This document shows positions 1-11,563 of a DNA stretch of 64,000 nt, piece by piece; the stretch's first letter is position 1, and each line of letters starts with the position of its first letter. Source of the DNA: Oxytricha trifallax (lineage: Eukaryota > Ciliophora > Spirotrichea > Sporadotrichida > Oxytrichidae). Below the pieces are notes generated by a model. That model saw only the letters and a list, made by a program, of their open reading frames with translations, did no database searches and was not told where the DNA came from. The DNA is taken from positions 62,001-126,000 of the forward strand of contig ARYC01000083.1 in the NCBI GenBank assembly GCA_000711775.1, given 5' to 3'. Made by a program: the position numbers and the translations under genes.

Positions 1-470
1 TCAGACTCCTTCATGAAATTTCGATCATAGGACACTTATAATATTATTACAAAAATATTTTTTCTCTGTGGCAGATATTTGTCTAAGTAAAATAAAATAA
101 TATTCTTTCATATTTAATATATAAATAGTCAGTACGCAACATAAATTTTGGATTAAGTACATCATAATTATTCGCATAACTTAATGTTGTCTGGAATTAA
201 AAATTCGTACATATTGATTAGTGTATTTAAAAAAAAGACATTTTATTGAGGTAATGGTTTTTATATTAATTCCAGACAACATTAAGTTTAGTGAATAATT
301 ATGATGTACTTAATCCAAAATTTATGTTGCTTGCTGACTAATTATATATTAAATATGAAAGAATATTTTTTTATTTTACTTAGACAAATATCTGCCACAG
401 AGAAAAAATATTTTTGTAATAATATTATAAGTGTCCTATGATCAAAATTTAATGAAGGAGTTCGATTCAG
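1..470. repeat. Long inverted repeat (hairpin), left edge possibly cut by window
   Basis: Bases 1-206 are the near-exact reverse complement of about 266-470, with a spacer of about 60 bases that does not pair. The right arm ends near the word GTTCGATTC. No ORF is convincing inside. The element may begin upstream of the window, so no target duplication can be judged. It is one of four hairpins of this kind in the window. Confidence 0.9.
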
Positions 471-558
471 AAGCTGAGACATAAATTTTAGTTAATAATG
501 ATACTTTTTATGTGGGGCAGGATGATAAAATATATGAATAATGTCAAAAATTGATCAT

Positions 559-655
559 GCACCGACTTAGGGATTTTGATGTTTTTGAGAAAAAAAATTT
601 GGCACCGACTTAGGATTTTGAAAAAATTTTTGCACCGACTTAGACCCCCCCCCCC
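559..655 (+). repeat. Three copies of GCACCGACTTAG followed by a C-run
   Basis: The 12-mer GCACCGACTTAG occurs at 559, 602 and 632 and is followed at 645-655 by a run of about 11 C. The same 12-mer occurs once more at 38574, beside another hairpin. This resembles the terminal region of a mobile element with C-rich ends, but no matching opposite end was found. Bases 656-840 hold only AT-rich sequence. Confidence 0.75.
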
Positions 656-844
656 AAAAACATTAATAATAGTAGTTAATCGGTTTTCAAATTAAGTTAA
701 ACATATCATAAATTTTCATTAAATCAATCTAACAATGTAGTAGTAAAGTTGAGAATTACATCAGTCTATACTTAAAATTTAATAAAAAATATTTTATTTG
801 TTCTTAATCTTTATTGATCAAATTGATTTAGAGTTCTAACTGAG

Positions 845-3800
845 TTATTTATTCCTAAATTACTTCAATATAATAATTTAGAAAAAATAAAATATGTTTA
901 TTTCCGGCTAAACATTAAGGATAAATTAAAATATCAAATAAAAAGAGCAAAAACTTTGAGTGATGAAGACTTAGTTTAATTTAACATTGAAGAATTAACA
1001 GACTAAATAAATCTATTAAGTGACAAATAATTACCAAAAATAGACACTAACATTTATGAACTCGAAAAGCAACTCAAAAGACAGTAAAATCAAAAACGAA
1101 ATTAAAAATAGAAACAGTTTTATCAGAATATAGAAAATGCGAAGTCTCAACTTAATTAACTAAGTTTAATCTTAGAGAAAATCGATCAAGAAATTAAGCG
1201 AATAGATAAAGATACAAAAATATTCTTGCAGTGTTATATTAGTTAGTTTTTAGCATTGAAATCAATCTGGAGATATGAAATCAATCCAGTAGAATTTTTT
1301 TAAATATATTTAAAATCAGGAATTAATGTCTCAATCTCTTACAGTGTTATAATTACCAAGATATTGAGAGGACTGAGGAAGCAGAGACAAAGATTTATAC
1401 TTAACTTCAAAGTCATTAAGAGGCGCTTTAATTTCTGAAGTAAAAAAGGGATGAATTGAGTAAACAACTCATAGAATTAGAAACCAATCCAAACAGCTCA
1501 TAGAATTAAAAAATTAGCTTTTAAGGCAATGAAGAAATAAAACAGAATAGTGATGATGCAATTTTAACACAGTGGTAATCATTAACAAATAAAATAATTG
1601 AAGTCAATAGTCATATATAAGATGAAGTACTTTAAGCCAATAAGGAATACGAAAATCTTGAAAATTTAGGATATATTTTTAATGAAACTTCTGATAAATT
1701 TAGGAACAAAGACTTAAAGTACAAGGAATGCCTTTAAAATTAAGGCTTAAAGCAAAGTTCAATAGAAGACATGAATAGGGATATTTAGTTAATCTTAAGA
1801 AATCTTGAACATTCCAATGAATATATGAAAGAAATCCTTGTCCCTGAAGATGATAATTCTTTTGATATTAGTTACAAGGACAAAGTACGAAAGTATTAAC
1901 AAAATAGCTCTAGAGTGAGCTAAATCTAGGATAAAAGTTTGAGCATGTAATTCAGATTGGATGAAATCTGCAAAGATCTTACCAAACTCTCTCAGAAAAA
2001 AGTACTAACAAGGGATCTACAATAGATCATTGATGATTTGAATAGACTAGAACTTGATTTAGAGTATCAGATGGAAGATGTTAAAGTAATAGAAGGCGAA
2101 GCTAAAGACTTGTTGAATCAGACAAACAGTTTATTGGATTAGAATAGAAAGTCTAAGATAGATTAAGCTGAGAAAGCTTTGAAAAATCTTTAGGCATCTA
2201 TACTGTTTATAGACGATAAGTATAGAGAGGTGCAATTAAAACTCGACGAATATCAGTAAAAAATCAAAGAAGGGGTTCGTGAAAACATCTCAGATGAGAA
2301 CATCATAAATGAGCTGGTAAGATTATAATTATTTATCTCAATTTTTTCATAGAAAAAATTAAAGAAAGAGTCTGAAGAAATTGAACAAGAACTATAGTTA
2401 TGTGACTAAAAACGAGCGTAGCTTATAACTTAAGAAAAAGTTTTGAAAGACAAGCTAAGCTAAATGAAGCAATAAAAATCAAGCTTTAAAATCAAAGATT
2501 TCGGTGATCTTACAAACTTGATTGGGGAGTAAGAATTTAATTGCATTTATAAATATAATATAGGCAAAATAATGAGGCAAATGAATTCCTTGAGGACTTG
2601 AATATCAAATGTGATGATCTCGATAAAAATGTTAAATTAAAAAATAATTTAAAATTTAATAAAAAGAGCTAGAAAATACAACAAATTTAATAATTTGTAT
2701 ATCTTAAAAATATATTAAATAATAGAAATAGCTAATTATCATAGTCTAATTTAGAACTAGAAAATAGAATTTCATTTCCAAATGAAATTATTTATGCTAT
2801 TTAATATTAAAATTAACTATCTCGATTAAAGAATCTTATATCTTGAATAGTTTTTGCAAAAGCACTCTCTTATCCAAAACCTCTTCAGTGAATTCGACTA
2901 ACTTCTAGGAAATGTAAACAAAAATCTACTTCAAGAAACTAAAAAATTTGATGAAATTTCTGATCTTCAAGATCTCTTAAGAAACGTGTTGTTAGAAATG
3001 GAAAAAGGGACAAACAACGATTATAAGCTTAAAGAGGGTTTTATCAGAACTGAATTGGATAAACTTTAAGAAATCGAAGATATCATTTTTAACATGGATG
3101 AGGTGCGTCAGTCAATCTCTGTGAATCTATAGATTCTAAATTAGGATAAATCTAAGCACATGGAAAGCCAATAGAGAGGGCAACATCTGAACATAGATCC
3201 TGAATAGTTGCAGTAAATGATCTCGGAAAGCATGGAATTACTTGATAAGTTATCAGATCAAGAAAGGCAAGCCATGATTTGTTTGAAAAGGCTTGCTTAA
3301 ATAAAGAAAGACATCGGGATTGCTGATGTACCAGAGTTAATTTAACTTAGAGAAAAAGAGATTCAAGAGTTCAGTGGGAAGATAAGAAAGCTTGAATAGG
3401 AGTACAACGAAATAAAAAAGCAAATGATGGGAGGCAGTCCAAAAAAAGAGTTAAGTCAAGAACTCAATGAAATAGACAACTAATTAAAAATATTCAGAGA
3501 AGAAAAGCAAAATGTATTAAGAATATTTGGGGCAGATTTGTAGATCTTCTTGCCAATGCCACAAAAACTTGAAAATCTTAAGACTCTTAAAGACACTATT
3601 AAAAAGGTGAGAGAACTCGGAGAACATTTGAATAAAAATTTAGAGTCAATCGATTTATACCAAGTTAATGCAGTAAAACTTAAGAGGAAAATTGGAGGCA
3701 TGGACATTGCCAAGAGACTTAAGGATTTAGAAAATAGAGAAGAAGACTAAAGATCTAGATTGGAGAAATTAAGAAAAAGATTTGAGACTATTGGCAAAGG

Positions 3801-5681
3801 AGCAGCTGATTGTGATGGTTACACATCAAACACAGAAGAAGCTACTTTTATTGTAAAAAAATAAATACTATATTTACTAATTTAGGATACTTTATTGGCT
3901 GAGTTACCAGAAATGCTGAATAAGCAGAAAGGATCTATTGAGGATTGCGATTACATATAAGGCTAAATATATGAGATAAAGAGAGAAATTACCAAGTATA
4001 ATTTTAAGATAAAATATATATTCTATATTATACTATAATTAAAATTTATAATCCGATTAGCCTGATAGACAACAGCAATTTATCAAAGAATCAATAGATT
4101 AGTAATTTACCCATATAAATAGTTAACTTTTTTACTAGAGTCGAAGACAATGTTGACTTAAATGAGAAATCTGTGGTTTTCCTGGAGAAACTTGCTGATA
4201 AATTAGAAGACCATTTCTTATCTATGGATGTGAAAAAGAAGCTAGACAAGAGACAACTAGAGCTATAAGAGTTGTAGAATATCTGTGAAGATTTCGCTGA
4301 GAAGCTTCTAGACATGTAGGAACACCTCATTAATGATATTGAGAAGATAGATTAAAAGAGAAGGATATAAAATCCACTTTAAGATTTACTGGTAGATGAA
4401 AATGGAAACCCAGTTAACTTGCTGGAAGAGCTCATTTTAGTGTCTGATGAGTTAAAAGAGATATTGGGGAATGTATCTGATTTACAAGGCAGAAACGAGG
4501 AAATCAGGAGAAGAAGGAAGGAGACTTAGTATGAATTTGAAGATCAAATTTTAAGGAATTCTCCTTACAAAGGCACAGGAAGTCCAAGTAAAATTAGCAA
4601 TAAGCAAGATGTCTTCACACTTCTAAAAGCAAATGGCTGGATGAAGAAAAAGATCATAGATATGATCAAGCAACTGAAAGAGGTTTCAAAAAGAATGAGG
4701 GAGAATAAGTAAAGATACTAGGATGTCAGAAATAAACTAGAGAGATAAGCTCCTAGAAAGCTTTATAAAGCTGTTAAGGGAGATATGGTAGATGAACTCT
4801 TTGCCGATTACATTAACAGATTGAATTGTCCAGTTCCCATTAAAAGACTTGGCAACAATCAATATACCTTTGGAACTAAGAAAATCTTTGCGAAAATCAT
4901 TAATGGGAAACTGGTGATTAGAGTAGGCGGGGGTTACATGGGTATTGAAGAGTTTATGATGTACTATGGATAGTAAGAACTGCAAAAGTTATAGAAGGAA
5001 GAAATGGCTAAATTAGTCACAGAGGGGGAAGTAGACATTAATGACGGCTTAAACATAGGAGGAGGATTGCTGGATGATGAGTTTTTAACAGATGAAGATG
5101 AGGGAAATAATTTTGGAAGAAAAAGTAAGGGAGCAGGTGACATTGATATAGATGATCTTAAAAAGAAGCTTAAGGACGATAGCACAAGAAAAAAGAGAAA
5201 TCTCAACAGAAGCTTCGGCAGTGATCATGAAGAGAATAGTAAGCATCAAATTTAAATTTTACATAATATTTTAGAAGGAGATGCTAAGAATACTATCGTG
5301 GGCATAGGTGATGTAAGAAAAGCCCTAAAGAAGAATGTATTCTCGATTCAAACATACGAAGAAGGCAAGAGTGGTCAGAAACCAAAGAAAGGACAATAAG
5401 TTAACATAAGTAGCAACCAAGTTGAGAAAGAATTAAAGTAAATAGAGAAAAGAGTTGGTACAAAGTTAAAGTCTAACTTAGATAGCAGGATGTCCCCAAG
5501 ACGAGAAAAAACTAATAGTCAATATTCAGATACTCAATCATAAGCATCTAGTAAAACTATGCAGAGGTAGCACATGTTAAGTCCAAATCCTTAGACAACC
5601 ACTAGGAATGAAAGAATAGAAATTGAAAGTAAATCAGCATAGAGTAGATTTGTGTCAAAGATTCCGCAAATTAAAAAGTGA
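845..5681 (+). CDS. GAS2 (GAR)-domain coiled-coil cytoskeletal protein, 5' end uncertain
   Basis: With TAA/TAG as Gln, one frame runs from about 845 to TGA at 5679-5681 after removal of three IESs (1239-1351, 2625-2826, 4004-4040) and four short introns (2317-2352, 2529-2563, 3853-3885, 4102-4138). The product is roughly 1,440 residues, dominated by charged Glu/Lys/Gln-rich coiled coil. Near residue 1150 (about 4760-4975) lies a GAR domain: it begins LYKAVKGDMVDELFADYI and contains the hallmark KLVIRVGGGYMGIEEFM. In plakins, GAS2 and MACF this domain binds microtubules, so a microtubule-linked structural role is inferred. The tail is acidic, then Ser/Gln-rich and basic. No actin-binding CH domain is visible, and the start codon is unclear: the open frame reaches back to about 827 without a good ATG, so a first coding block may lie elsewhere. 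Confidence 0.8.
1239..1351 (+). other. IES in GAS2 gene, pointer CAGTGTTATA (10 bp)
   Basis: CAGTGTTATA occurs at 1229-1238 and again at 1342-1351. Deleting 1239-1351 joins the coiled-coil frame without a shift. The insert is AT-rich and breaks the frame if read through. Confidence 0.88.
2625..2826 (+). other. IES in GAS2 gene, pointer ATCTCGAT (8 bp)
   Basis: ATCTCGAT occurs at 2617-2624 and 2819-2826. Removing 2625-2826 restores the frame of a coiled-coil stretch; the insert is strongly AT-rich and leads to a TGA when read through. Confidence 0.85.
4004..4040 (+). other. Short IES in GAS2 gene, pointer TATAATT (7 bp)
   Basis: TATAATT occurs at 3997-4003 and 4034-4040. Excision of 37 bases joins a Gln-rich coding frame that then runs into the intron at 4102-4138. 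A GT-AG intron over the same place was considered but gives the wrong frame. Confidence 0.78.
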
Positions 5682-5820
5682 ATATTTGGGGATCACAAAT
5701 AAATTAACATTTTTCATAGTAAGTTAAATAAATAAAATCTTAAGACTTATATCGAATATTTAAATTTTGATTAGTTAATTAGTTCAATTTTAAATAATTT
5801 AATTTTAATAATCAATCAAA

Positions 5821-6815
5821 ATGAAGTTAAAGTTTGAACTAAAACGCGGTTAAATTGAGCATCTTCAGAGTAAAATACCTTATTTTTTCATATATATTTT
5901 AGAGATCTTACAGCTTGTTAGTCATTTATGGGGAAACGCAGAGAGGATTCTTTTCTATTTCGACAATGATCAAATGATCATATATCCAGAGGAGAAAGGA
6001 GGATTCGACAGAGTATATGCTAGAATTCATATTCTAAACACTCACTAAAAATCAGGAGATGTAAGTAAAATACTTTTTTTTCCTAACTTTATATTCAGGG
6101 ACAACACTTCTTCACAAACTACAGCATAAAATCTTAAAAAGATAAGAATGCAATATTGATTTAAGTGACCAACCTGCCTACTTTTATCGACAACTTGAAA
6201 ATCTTAGTTGACTTAGGTTATGATGCCATCTTAAAATTGACACAGATGCAACAAGAAAAGGAAATCAAAAAGTATATAGATATTACTGGGATTTCGGCAT
6301 CAACTAAGGAAATGGTTAGAAGTTTCATTGAGATTACCTGCCACTTTGATCTTAACCTATTCCCAGAGCAAATTTCACAAAAACAAGTTAATTTTATCAT
6401 AGACGCTCAAGCTTGCCAAAGTGTACTTCAAAAATTCACATCCCGCCTTAACATAATTTCTGATGAATATGGCAAGATTTGCTTCAAGGCAACTAAGGAT
6501 GAGGGAAATATGAATACGCAACTTGAAAGTGATGTTTCTCAACAGCAGTACTAAATGGAGCTATACTCATTGCATATGAGGTAAACTGTTTAAAATCGAG
6601 GTTTCCCTGCAGTTTTCACTGAGATCTCGGAAATGAAGGGTAAATACAAAGTATGCTTAAAGAAAGAAATCTTCCAAAAGTTTTTCAGCATTCTCAAGAT
6701 TTCAGGGTCAGCAGTGCTAAAAATTAATCATAAAGAGATATTGGAGATGGAATATACTCTTGATAAGTGTCCATACATCCAAGTCATATTTGAGACTCCC
6801 AGCAGAAGTATATGA
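5821..6815 (+). CDS. HUS1: HUS1-like checkpoint clamp subunit
   Basis: ATG at 5821 opens a frame of about 305 residues ending at TGA 6813-6815, with introns at 5870-5902 (33 nt) and 6061-6098 (38 nt). HUS1 is the PCNA-fold subunit of the 9-1-1 DNA-damage clamp. The start MKLKFELKRGQIEHL followed by KILQLVSHLWGNAERILFYF fits the family opening (a MKF-type first strand, then a helix before the second strand). A stretch QHFFTNYSIKSQKDKNAILIQV-like in order corresponds to the region before the first-domain interdomain strand, and the C-terminal end EMEYTLDKCPYIQVIFE resembles the final clamp strands. Overall length (human HUS1 is 280 aa) fits. The similarity is low and was judged by eye, so another PCNA-like fold protein cannot be excluded. 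It lies 139 bp downstream of the GAS2 gene on the same strand. Confidence 0.62.
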
Positions 6816-6913
6816 TCAGAAAAGACTTGCAATCAGATTATCTTATCAATATATTGATGTTATAGCTCTTTAATTTCTTAAATCTTTCATTTATTCTCCT
6901 TCATGTATTTAAA

Positions 6914-7126
6914 ATGGTTTTTTTATTTTTAATTGAGAACACAGTTAATACTCTGAGTGATTTAGTTAGTTTGGAAAATTAAGAAAAATAGACTTTTGAT
7001 GAAATAGCAGATATGATGAATATGCTCTATGACGAGCTTGTACAAATTTTTGGAAAAAGCGACTCAGATATTAGACATATAAATAAACTACTTAGAGATA
7101 CAATTTATGAATAGTCTCAAATTTGA
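6914..7126 (+). CDS. Short coding block of unknown identity
   Basis: A frame from ATG 6914 to TGA 7124-7126 gives 70 residues, with coding character from about 6935 on (for example SLENQEKQTFDEIADMMNML and KSDSDIRHINKLLRDTIYEQ). The first residues MVFLFLI come from AT-rich sequence and may not be coding, so this could be an internal or terminal macronuclear-destined segment. It sits 178 bp upstream of the kinesin-like fragment on the same strand and might be part of that gene out of order. No family was recognised. Confidence 0.45.
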
Positions 7127-7303
7127 TAGACATACTATTGAAAGGATTTATATGAGTTTTTATTTAATAATTTAAAATTGCACCCCGAAAATATCTGATT
7201 CTAGATGTAGCTTATATTTTATACTTGAAGAATTATATAATACCTTTTAAGACGAAAATAACTGTGATATAACATTAGAATTACTTAAATTTAAATTCAA
7301 AAT

Positions 7304-8249
7304 ATGGCTACTGTCCAATCTTAAAGAGGTAGAAGTAAAAGCACTACTAAGCACAAATTTTCTAATCAAAATCCTAATATAAATCAAAATATCAGTTCTA
7401 GATCAAAATCTGACAAAATGAATAATAAAGGTATGAGGTTTCCAATATATTTACTCAATTCTCTTAATGTTTAGATCATGATAATAACGAAATTGACTAG
7501 AATCAGGAAATTTTATCTCTCTGCCGAGAACTAGAAGAATTGATAAATTATCAATCAAAATTTTTTTAAACATAATTAATATTATATTAAGAATTAGGAG
7601 GTGGAATTAAAATTAGATTAGAAAAAATAAACTGTCTTAGAATACTAAGAGATAACGAAGATGAGTACTATGTCTAAAATAAAACATAAAATTTACTGTA
7701 ATAAAATTATTCCTATTTATTATTTTAGAATCGAAGATGATAATTTTCTTAAAAAGTTTGTTACAGAGTAGATTTAAAAATTTATCTTTTTAAACTATAA
7801 TACATCCCTTATAACTTATGGATTGATTGGTAAGCAACTTCAAAGTTCATTAATTCATTTTATTTTTTTGATTTTAACATTTACATTTAGGTAGTGGAAA
7901 ATCTCATTTTCTCTTTGAAAAGTTATTGCCGATAATATGTGAAAGTTTATTATCACAATAAAATTAAGAAAATCAACTTGCATACATTGAAGCTTATGAA
8001 TTAAGTTTTGATAAACAAACTAATACAGAGAGAAAATCTTTGCTAATTTAGCCTCCTAAAGATTCAAAAAATCAAGGTATGATTTAATTAGTAGACTTAA
8101 AATTGAATTCATAAAAAAGAGAGAATTATTAGAATATATAGCTTTATTTTGATTTAATTGTGGAATATCAAGTTACTTTAAATTAAATAATGATAATAAA
8201 TTGTTAAGCATTATAGAGTTTTTTATGTTATTTATACCAAATTGTTTGA
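7304..8249 (+). CDS. Divergent kinesin-like motor fragment
   Basis: ATG 7304 begins a basic Ser/Asn/Gln-rich head, then intron 7431-7474, a helical segment, an IES (7665-7740), and a motor core. The core carries NYNTSLITYGLIGSGKSHF, which matches the kinesin P-loop context (A-Y-G-Q-T-G-S-G-K-T-H); the usual QTG is LIG and the final Thr is Ser. A further intron (7830-7890) splits the codon GGT of that motif. After it, AYIEAYELSF fits the kinesin SYLEIYNE region. The frame ends at TGA 8247-8249, far short of a 330-residue motor: switch I (SSRSH) and switch II (LAGSE) are not seen, although IQLVDLK appears in a plausible place. More coding blocks may lie elsewhere, or this may be a truncated germline copy. 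The stop lies 18 bp from the stop of the convergent gene. Confidence 0.6.
7665..7740 (+). other. IES in kinesin-like gene, pointer CGAAGATGA (9 bp)
   Basis: CGAAGATGA at 7656-7664 and 7732-7740. Excision of 76 bases joins RDNEDD to NFLKKFVTEQI in frame; a GT-AG intron over the same interval leaves an immediate TGA. Confidence 0.85.
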
Positions 8250-8267
8250 GTGATAGATTTTAGAATT

Positions 8268-9836
8268 TCAAAAGTCTATGTTATAAAAATACTCTGCTTT
8301 ATAGTTTTTGATTTCATGCAAAATTCTCTCGCCCTCTATATCTAATTCATCCTCTTCGATCCAAGCTTCCCAATCTTTTCTTTTTCTATATCTATCCAAT
8401 TTAGCAAGATGCTCCTTCCTCACCCTATTTACATCATTCATAGATTAGAATTAAAAAAGGGAAGGGGTTTTGGGGTATGAAGTATTCGTAAATGGGGTTT
8501 TAATTATATAAAATGCGTATCATCTTAGGTATAATTGTTAGCTATTTGACTCCATACAACGATTTTACTAAGTTCACAGTTTTCTTTATTTTACAGATAA
8601 TCACTCATTACATCTATCTCTTGCAGTTTATCTATCGCACGCACACGGTGTTTCTTAAATTAAATTTATATGCCTTAATAACATTGAATTTAGAAATTCA
8701 AAGATTCAATGAACAATTTGAAGTCAATATTTATTCTCTAAATACATATATTTACCCATGTAGTCGCTGAAATCGGTTTCAAATTAAGTGTCAATGGCTT
8801 CACAGTCCTTCTTTAGCATTTCATTATGAATATACAGTCGTTTCTTTTATGACACTTTTTCAGCCAACTCAGCTCTACGTTCTTTATCGATTTCGGCATA
8901 GAATTTGTCCTGCCTGCGTTCTTTAATTCTTTTGCGTAGGTTATCTAGTTCTGCCTTTGAAAATATATAAATTATGTCAATCAAAATTTGCTTATATGCT
9001 TGAGATTTATGATTGGTTTTTATCTAAATAAAAAATCTTACCTTTCTTTGATTAATTAAACGAATTTCTTCTTCTGTAGCGGGATCAGTAATATTTCCTG
9101 CTAGTTTTAATTCCTCTGCCAATTTTTACTGTTTAGTCATTCTATGTCGCTTAAACGCTCTTTAAATGAATAATGCAGCCTATTCTCGCTTTCTCTGCAA
9201 AATCTAACCATATTACCTTAAATTATATAAATTCCTAAATTTACTATATAAAAATACTTGCAAAATGTAATTTACATCGTCCTTATCAAGTCTTGAAATG
9301 AAATTGTATTCTCTTTGCAAGGATTCTAGCCTGCCTTTAATTTGAAGTTTAGAATTTAGATATTCTCTTTATTGGGCTTTGAATTGTACAAAATATTGAT
9401 CTCTCATGTCCATTGACTTTCTCTCATCTGCTTAATCATACTGTGATGCCTCCAAATCTATATTCAAATTAAATAATGCATCATATTCAGCCCTTTATAA
9501 TTATGGAAAGTCTGAATGTAATAATACATTGTTAAAGATTAATTAAGATACTCATAATAATTTGAAATTTATGGCATTATAACTATAAAAATCTCTAAGC
9601 AGATTATTTTGTATAGTGGGTGAGAGTGGTTCATCATTATCATGGTCTTAGATTCTTTTCATTCTTGACTAGAGTAAACTTTTAGGGGAGTCCAAATCAT
9701 CTCTCAAATTCCTGGGAGATGTAGATCTGAAAAATTCTTCGTCTTTAAGTGGGTTACGAGTTGATTTTGATGGACTGCCTGTATTTTTCTTTAATTTAAA
9801 TAATACATATTCTTTATATACTCTTAGTTTTCTCAT
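8268..9836 (-). CDS. IQ-motif coiled-coil protein
   Basis: On the minus strand ATG at 9836 begins MRKLR, probably followed by a 33-nt in-frame intron, then a Ser/Pro-rich head (KNTGSPSKSTRNPL, STSPRNLRDDLDSPKS), a coiled coil (ESLQREYNFISRLDKDDVNY) and an IQ calmodulin-binding motif (AALFIQRAFKRHRMTKQQKL, about 9140-9200). It continues as Arg/Lys/Glu-rich helix and ends at TGA 8268-8270. Introns fall between VNYILQ and RKREQAALF and after RLINQRK. A frame change near 9540-9600 is not resolved and probably marks another intron or IES. The last block (8268-8442) follows an IES. IQ motifs bind calmodulin or centrin, so a role in the cortex, cilium or basal body is possible but only inferred. Confidence 0.65.
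8443..8748 (-). other. Probable IES in IQ gene, pointer TATG (4 bp), with a C4A4 word inside
   Basis: Minus-strand TATG occurs at 8748-8745 and 8442-8439. Joining there gives FSDYMGKYM followed by NDVNRVRKEHL in frame. The insert holds GGGGTTTTGGGG at about 8474 and a spurious plus-strand ORF. The 4-bp pointer is weak evidence by itself; the frame restoration is the main support. Confidence 0.55.
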
Positions 9837-10440
9837 AGAAATGTCGATAGTAAAAAGTAAAACAAGTATTTAATATCTAAAAATGAGCTTAACTATAAAT
9901 ACTTGCGAACTATTTAACTTATTTTAGTATAATAAGTAGGAATATAAAAATATAGTTTTATATTTATAGATTATAATAATAAAAAATTATTATTTCATAA
10001 ATTTTATTTTAGTCTTAAAAACAATGAAGTGACTTTTATGGAATATTATACCTGAAAAAGATAAATAAATTAATCCAATCGACTTATTAATTAGAATTAA
10101 ATTAACTTATCTTTGAATTCATTTTATTTGTATTTATAACTTTTGAGTTGATGAAATTATAATTCAAATTTATAAATTATTTTAATCATTACCTTATAAT
10201 CTTTACTTTAAAATATTTTCTTTTATATGAATTAATTAATAAAGTTTTAATTTACTTAATTATAATCTAAATACATAATTTTTTTTAATTTATAATGTTT
10301 ATAGAGCAAAATTTAAATAAAGTCTAGAGACATTAAATTACTAAATTTTTTAAATAAACTAGAAATTACTTTTGTTACATGTCATAAACATTTGAAAGAA
10401 TGCAAGATATTTTCACTTTCATAGTTCAAAAGATGAACTT
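9837..10440. other. AT-rich spacer
   Basis: More than 80 percent A+T. No open frame of coding character on either strand, no repeat with clear ends. Confidence 0.6.
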
Positions 10441-10442
10441 CT

Positions 10443-11222
10443 TCACACAAGAACTTCATATATTAATAACTAATGCTTATCTTTTGTTTTTAAATTCACA
10501 CACGAAACATGATAAATATTTTCTGAATAAATACATTAAAAATTTAAGATTATATTGAAATTTTGTAAAAATTTAAGTCTGTATATTGTAAATATGATCT
10601 TCCTGTTGTTAAGTTGCTATTTAATTCTGCGATGATAAGGAGTTATTTTTCTGTCAGGCTGTATTTGACCTTACTGTTCCCTCTCTGACTGCTAGTTGCC
10701 CTATTTCTCTGAGGGCTGTGGAGTGTGTGCTAAATGCAGATTGTATTCCAGAATCTTTTCCTAAGATTTGATGCCTATGCGATCGAAAGCTTAGCTGCTT
10801 GCTCTGATTGAACATTTTACATTTTTAATTGTACTTCGAATTTCTTCCCTTACTTAAGACGAGTAAGCACTCAAATTGCGTAAATATACTTCGTCTTTTG
10901 CTGCTTAATTCAGAATTTAAGCACGCCAGTCGGGTTCTGGGGCAACAACTTCCTTAATTTGCTAATCTTTCACTTATTTTCTATTAATTAAAGGCAGTTT
11001 GAAAGTCTAAAAAGAGCTCTCTTCACCCATACTCATCCTTATAAATATAATAAATCTAAAATAAACTTATTTATAAATTTCAAATTTTGAATTAATGTAT
11101 GAACCTTTTGCCTCCAAATATTCTTTTAGTTGGTCTTCTAAACAGGTTATTCGTATATTGTCCCTTAATTGGACTCTCTAATATGCGTTAGCCAGATTCT
11201 TGAAAGTCTCTTTCATCTTCAT
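10443..11222 (-). CDS. Unknown helical, Gln-rich protein
   Basis: The minus-strand frame opens at ATG 11222 (MKMKETFKNLANAYQRVQLR), passes one probable AT-rich intron (about 11035-11105) and continues from MGEESSFQTFKLPLINRK through VVAPEPDWRAQILNQAAKDE. It runs on into a Gln-rich tail ending near RRIKQQLNNRKI at about 10577. The formal TGA is at 10443-10445, but the sequence after about 10575 is AT-rich and may not be coding. GC content rises clearly over 10600-11030 against its flanks. No domain was recognised; the helices could be coiled coil. Confidence 0.6.
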
Positions 11223-11563
11223 CGATATTATATTAGTTCCCTTATAATTAATAATTAGGAAAAAATCCTAAAAAATATATAGATTTGATATTTTTATAAA
11301 TAAATATATTAAACATGCTAACATCGTTCTGAAATACAACCATTTAATGCATATAATCGAGGTTTGGTTATCTCTAAGTATAAAAAAATGAAGTGTCTGT
11401 CATAATTCTGAGTTTATTGTTGTAAGAAAAAATCTTGAGAATCAGTAGATTAATTGGTGGTTTTGTAAATAGATTTTATTTTTGTAATTATTAAGCTTAT
11501 TCAAGTCACCTTTATATTCAATTTTGATACTTAAGAAATTCATGCATGCAAAAACTGGAAAAT
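11223..11563. other. AT-rich spacer
   Basis: No gene or repeat recognised; A+T-rich sequence between two minus-strand genes. Confidence 0.5.

Noticed and set aside
2529-2563. IES with pointer GAATT in the GAS2 gene
   Set aside because: A 35-nt GT-AG intron here restores the frame with better boundaries and keeps residues EQNNEANEF.
8513-8770. 85-residue plus-strand ORF
   Set aside because: It lies in the AT-rich IES of the minus-strand IQ gene, has no coding character, and its 3' part is the antisense of a real exon.
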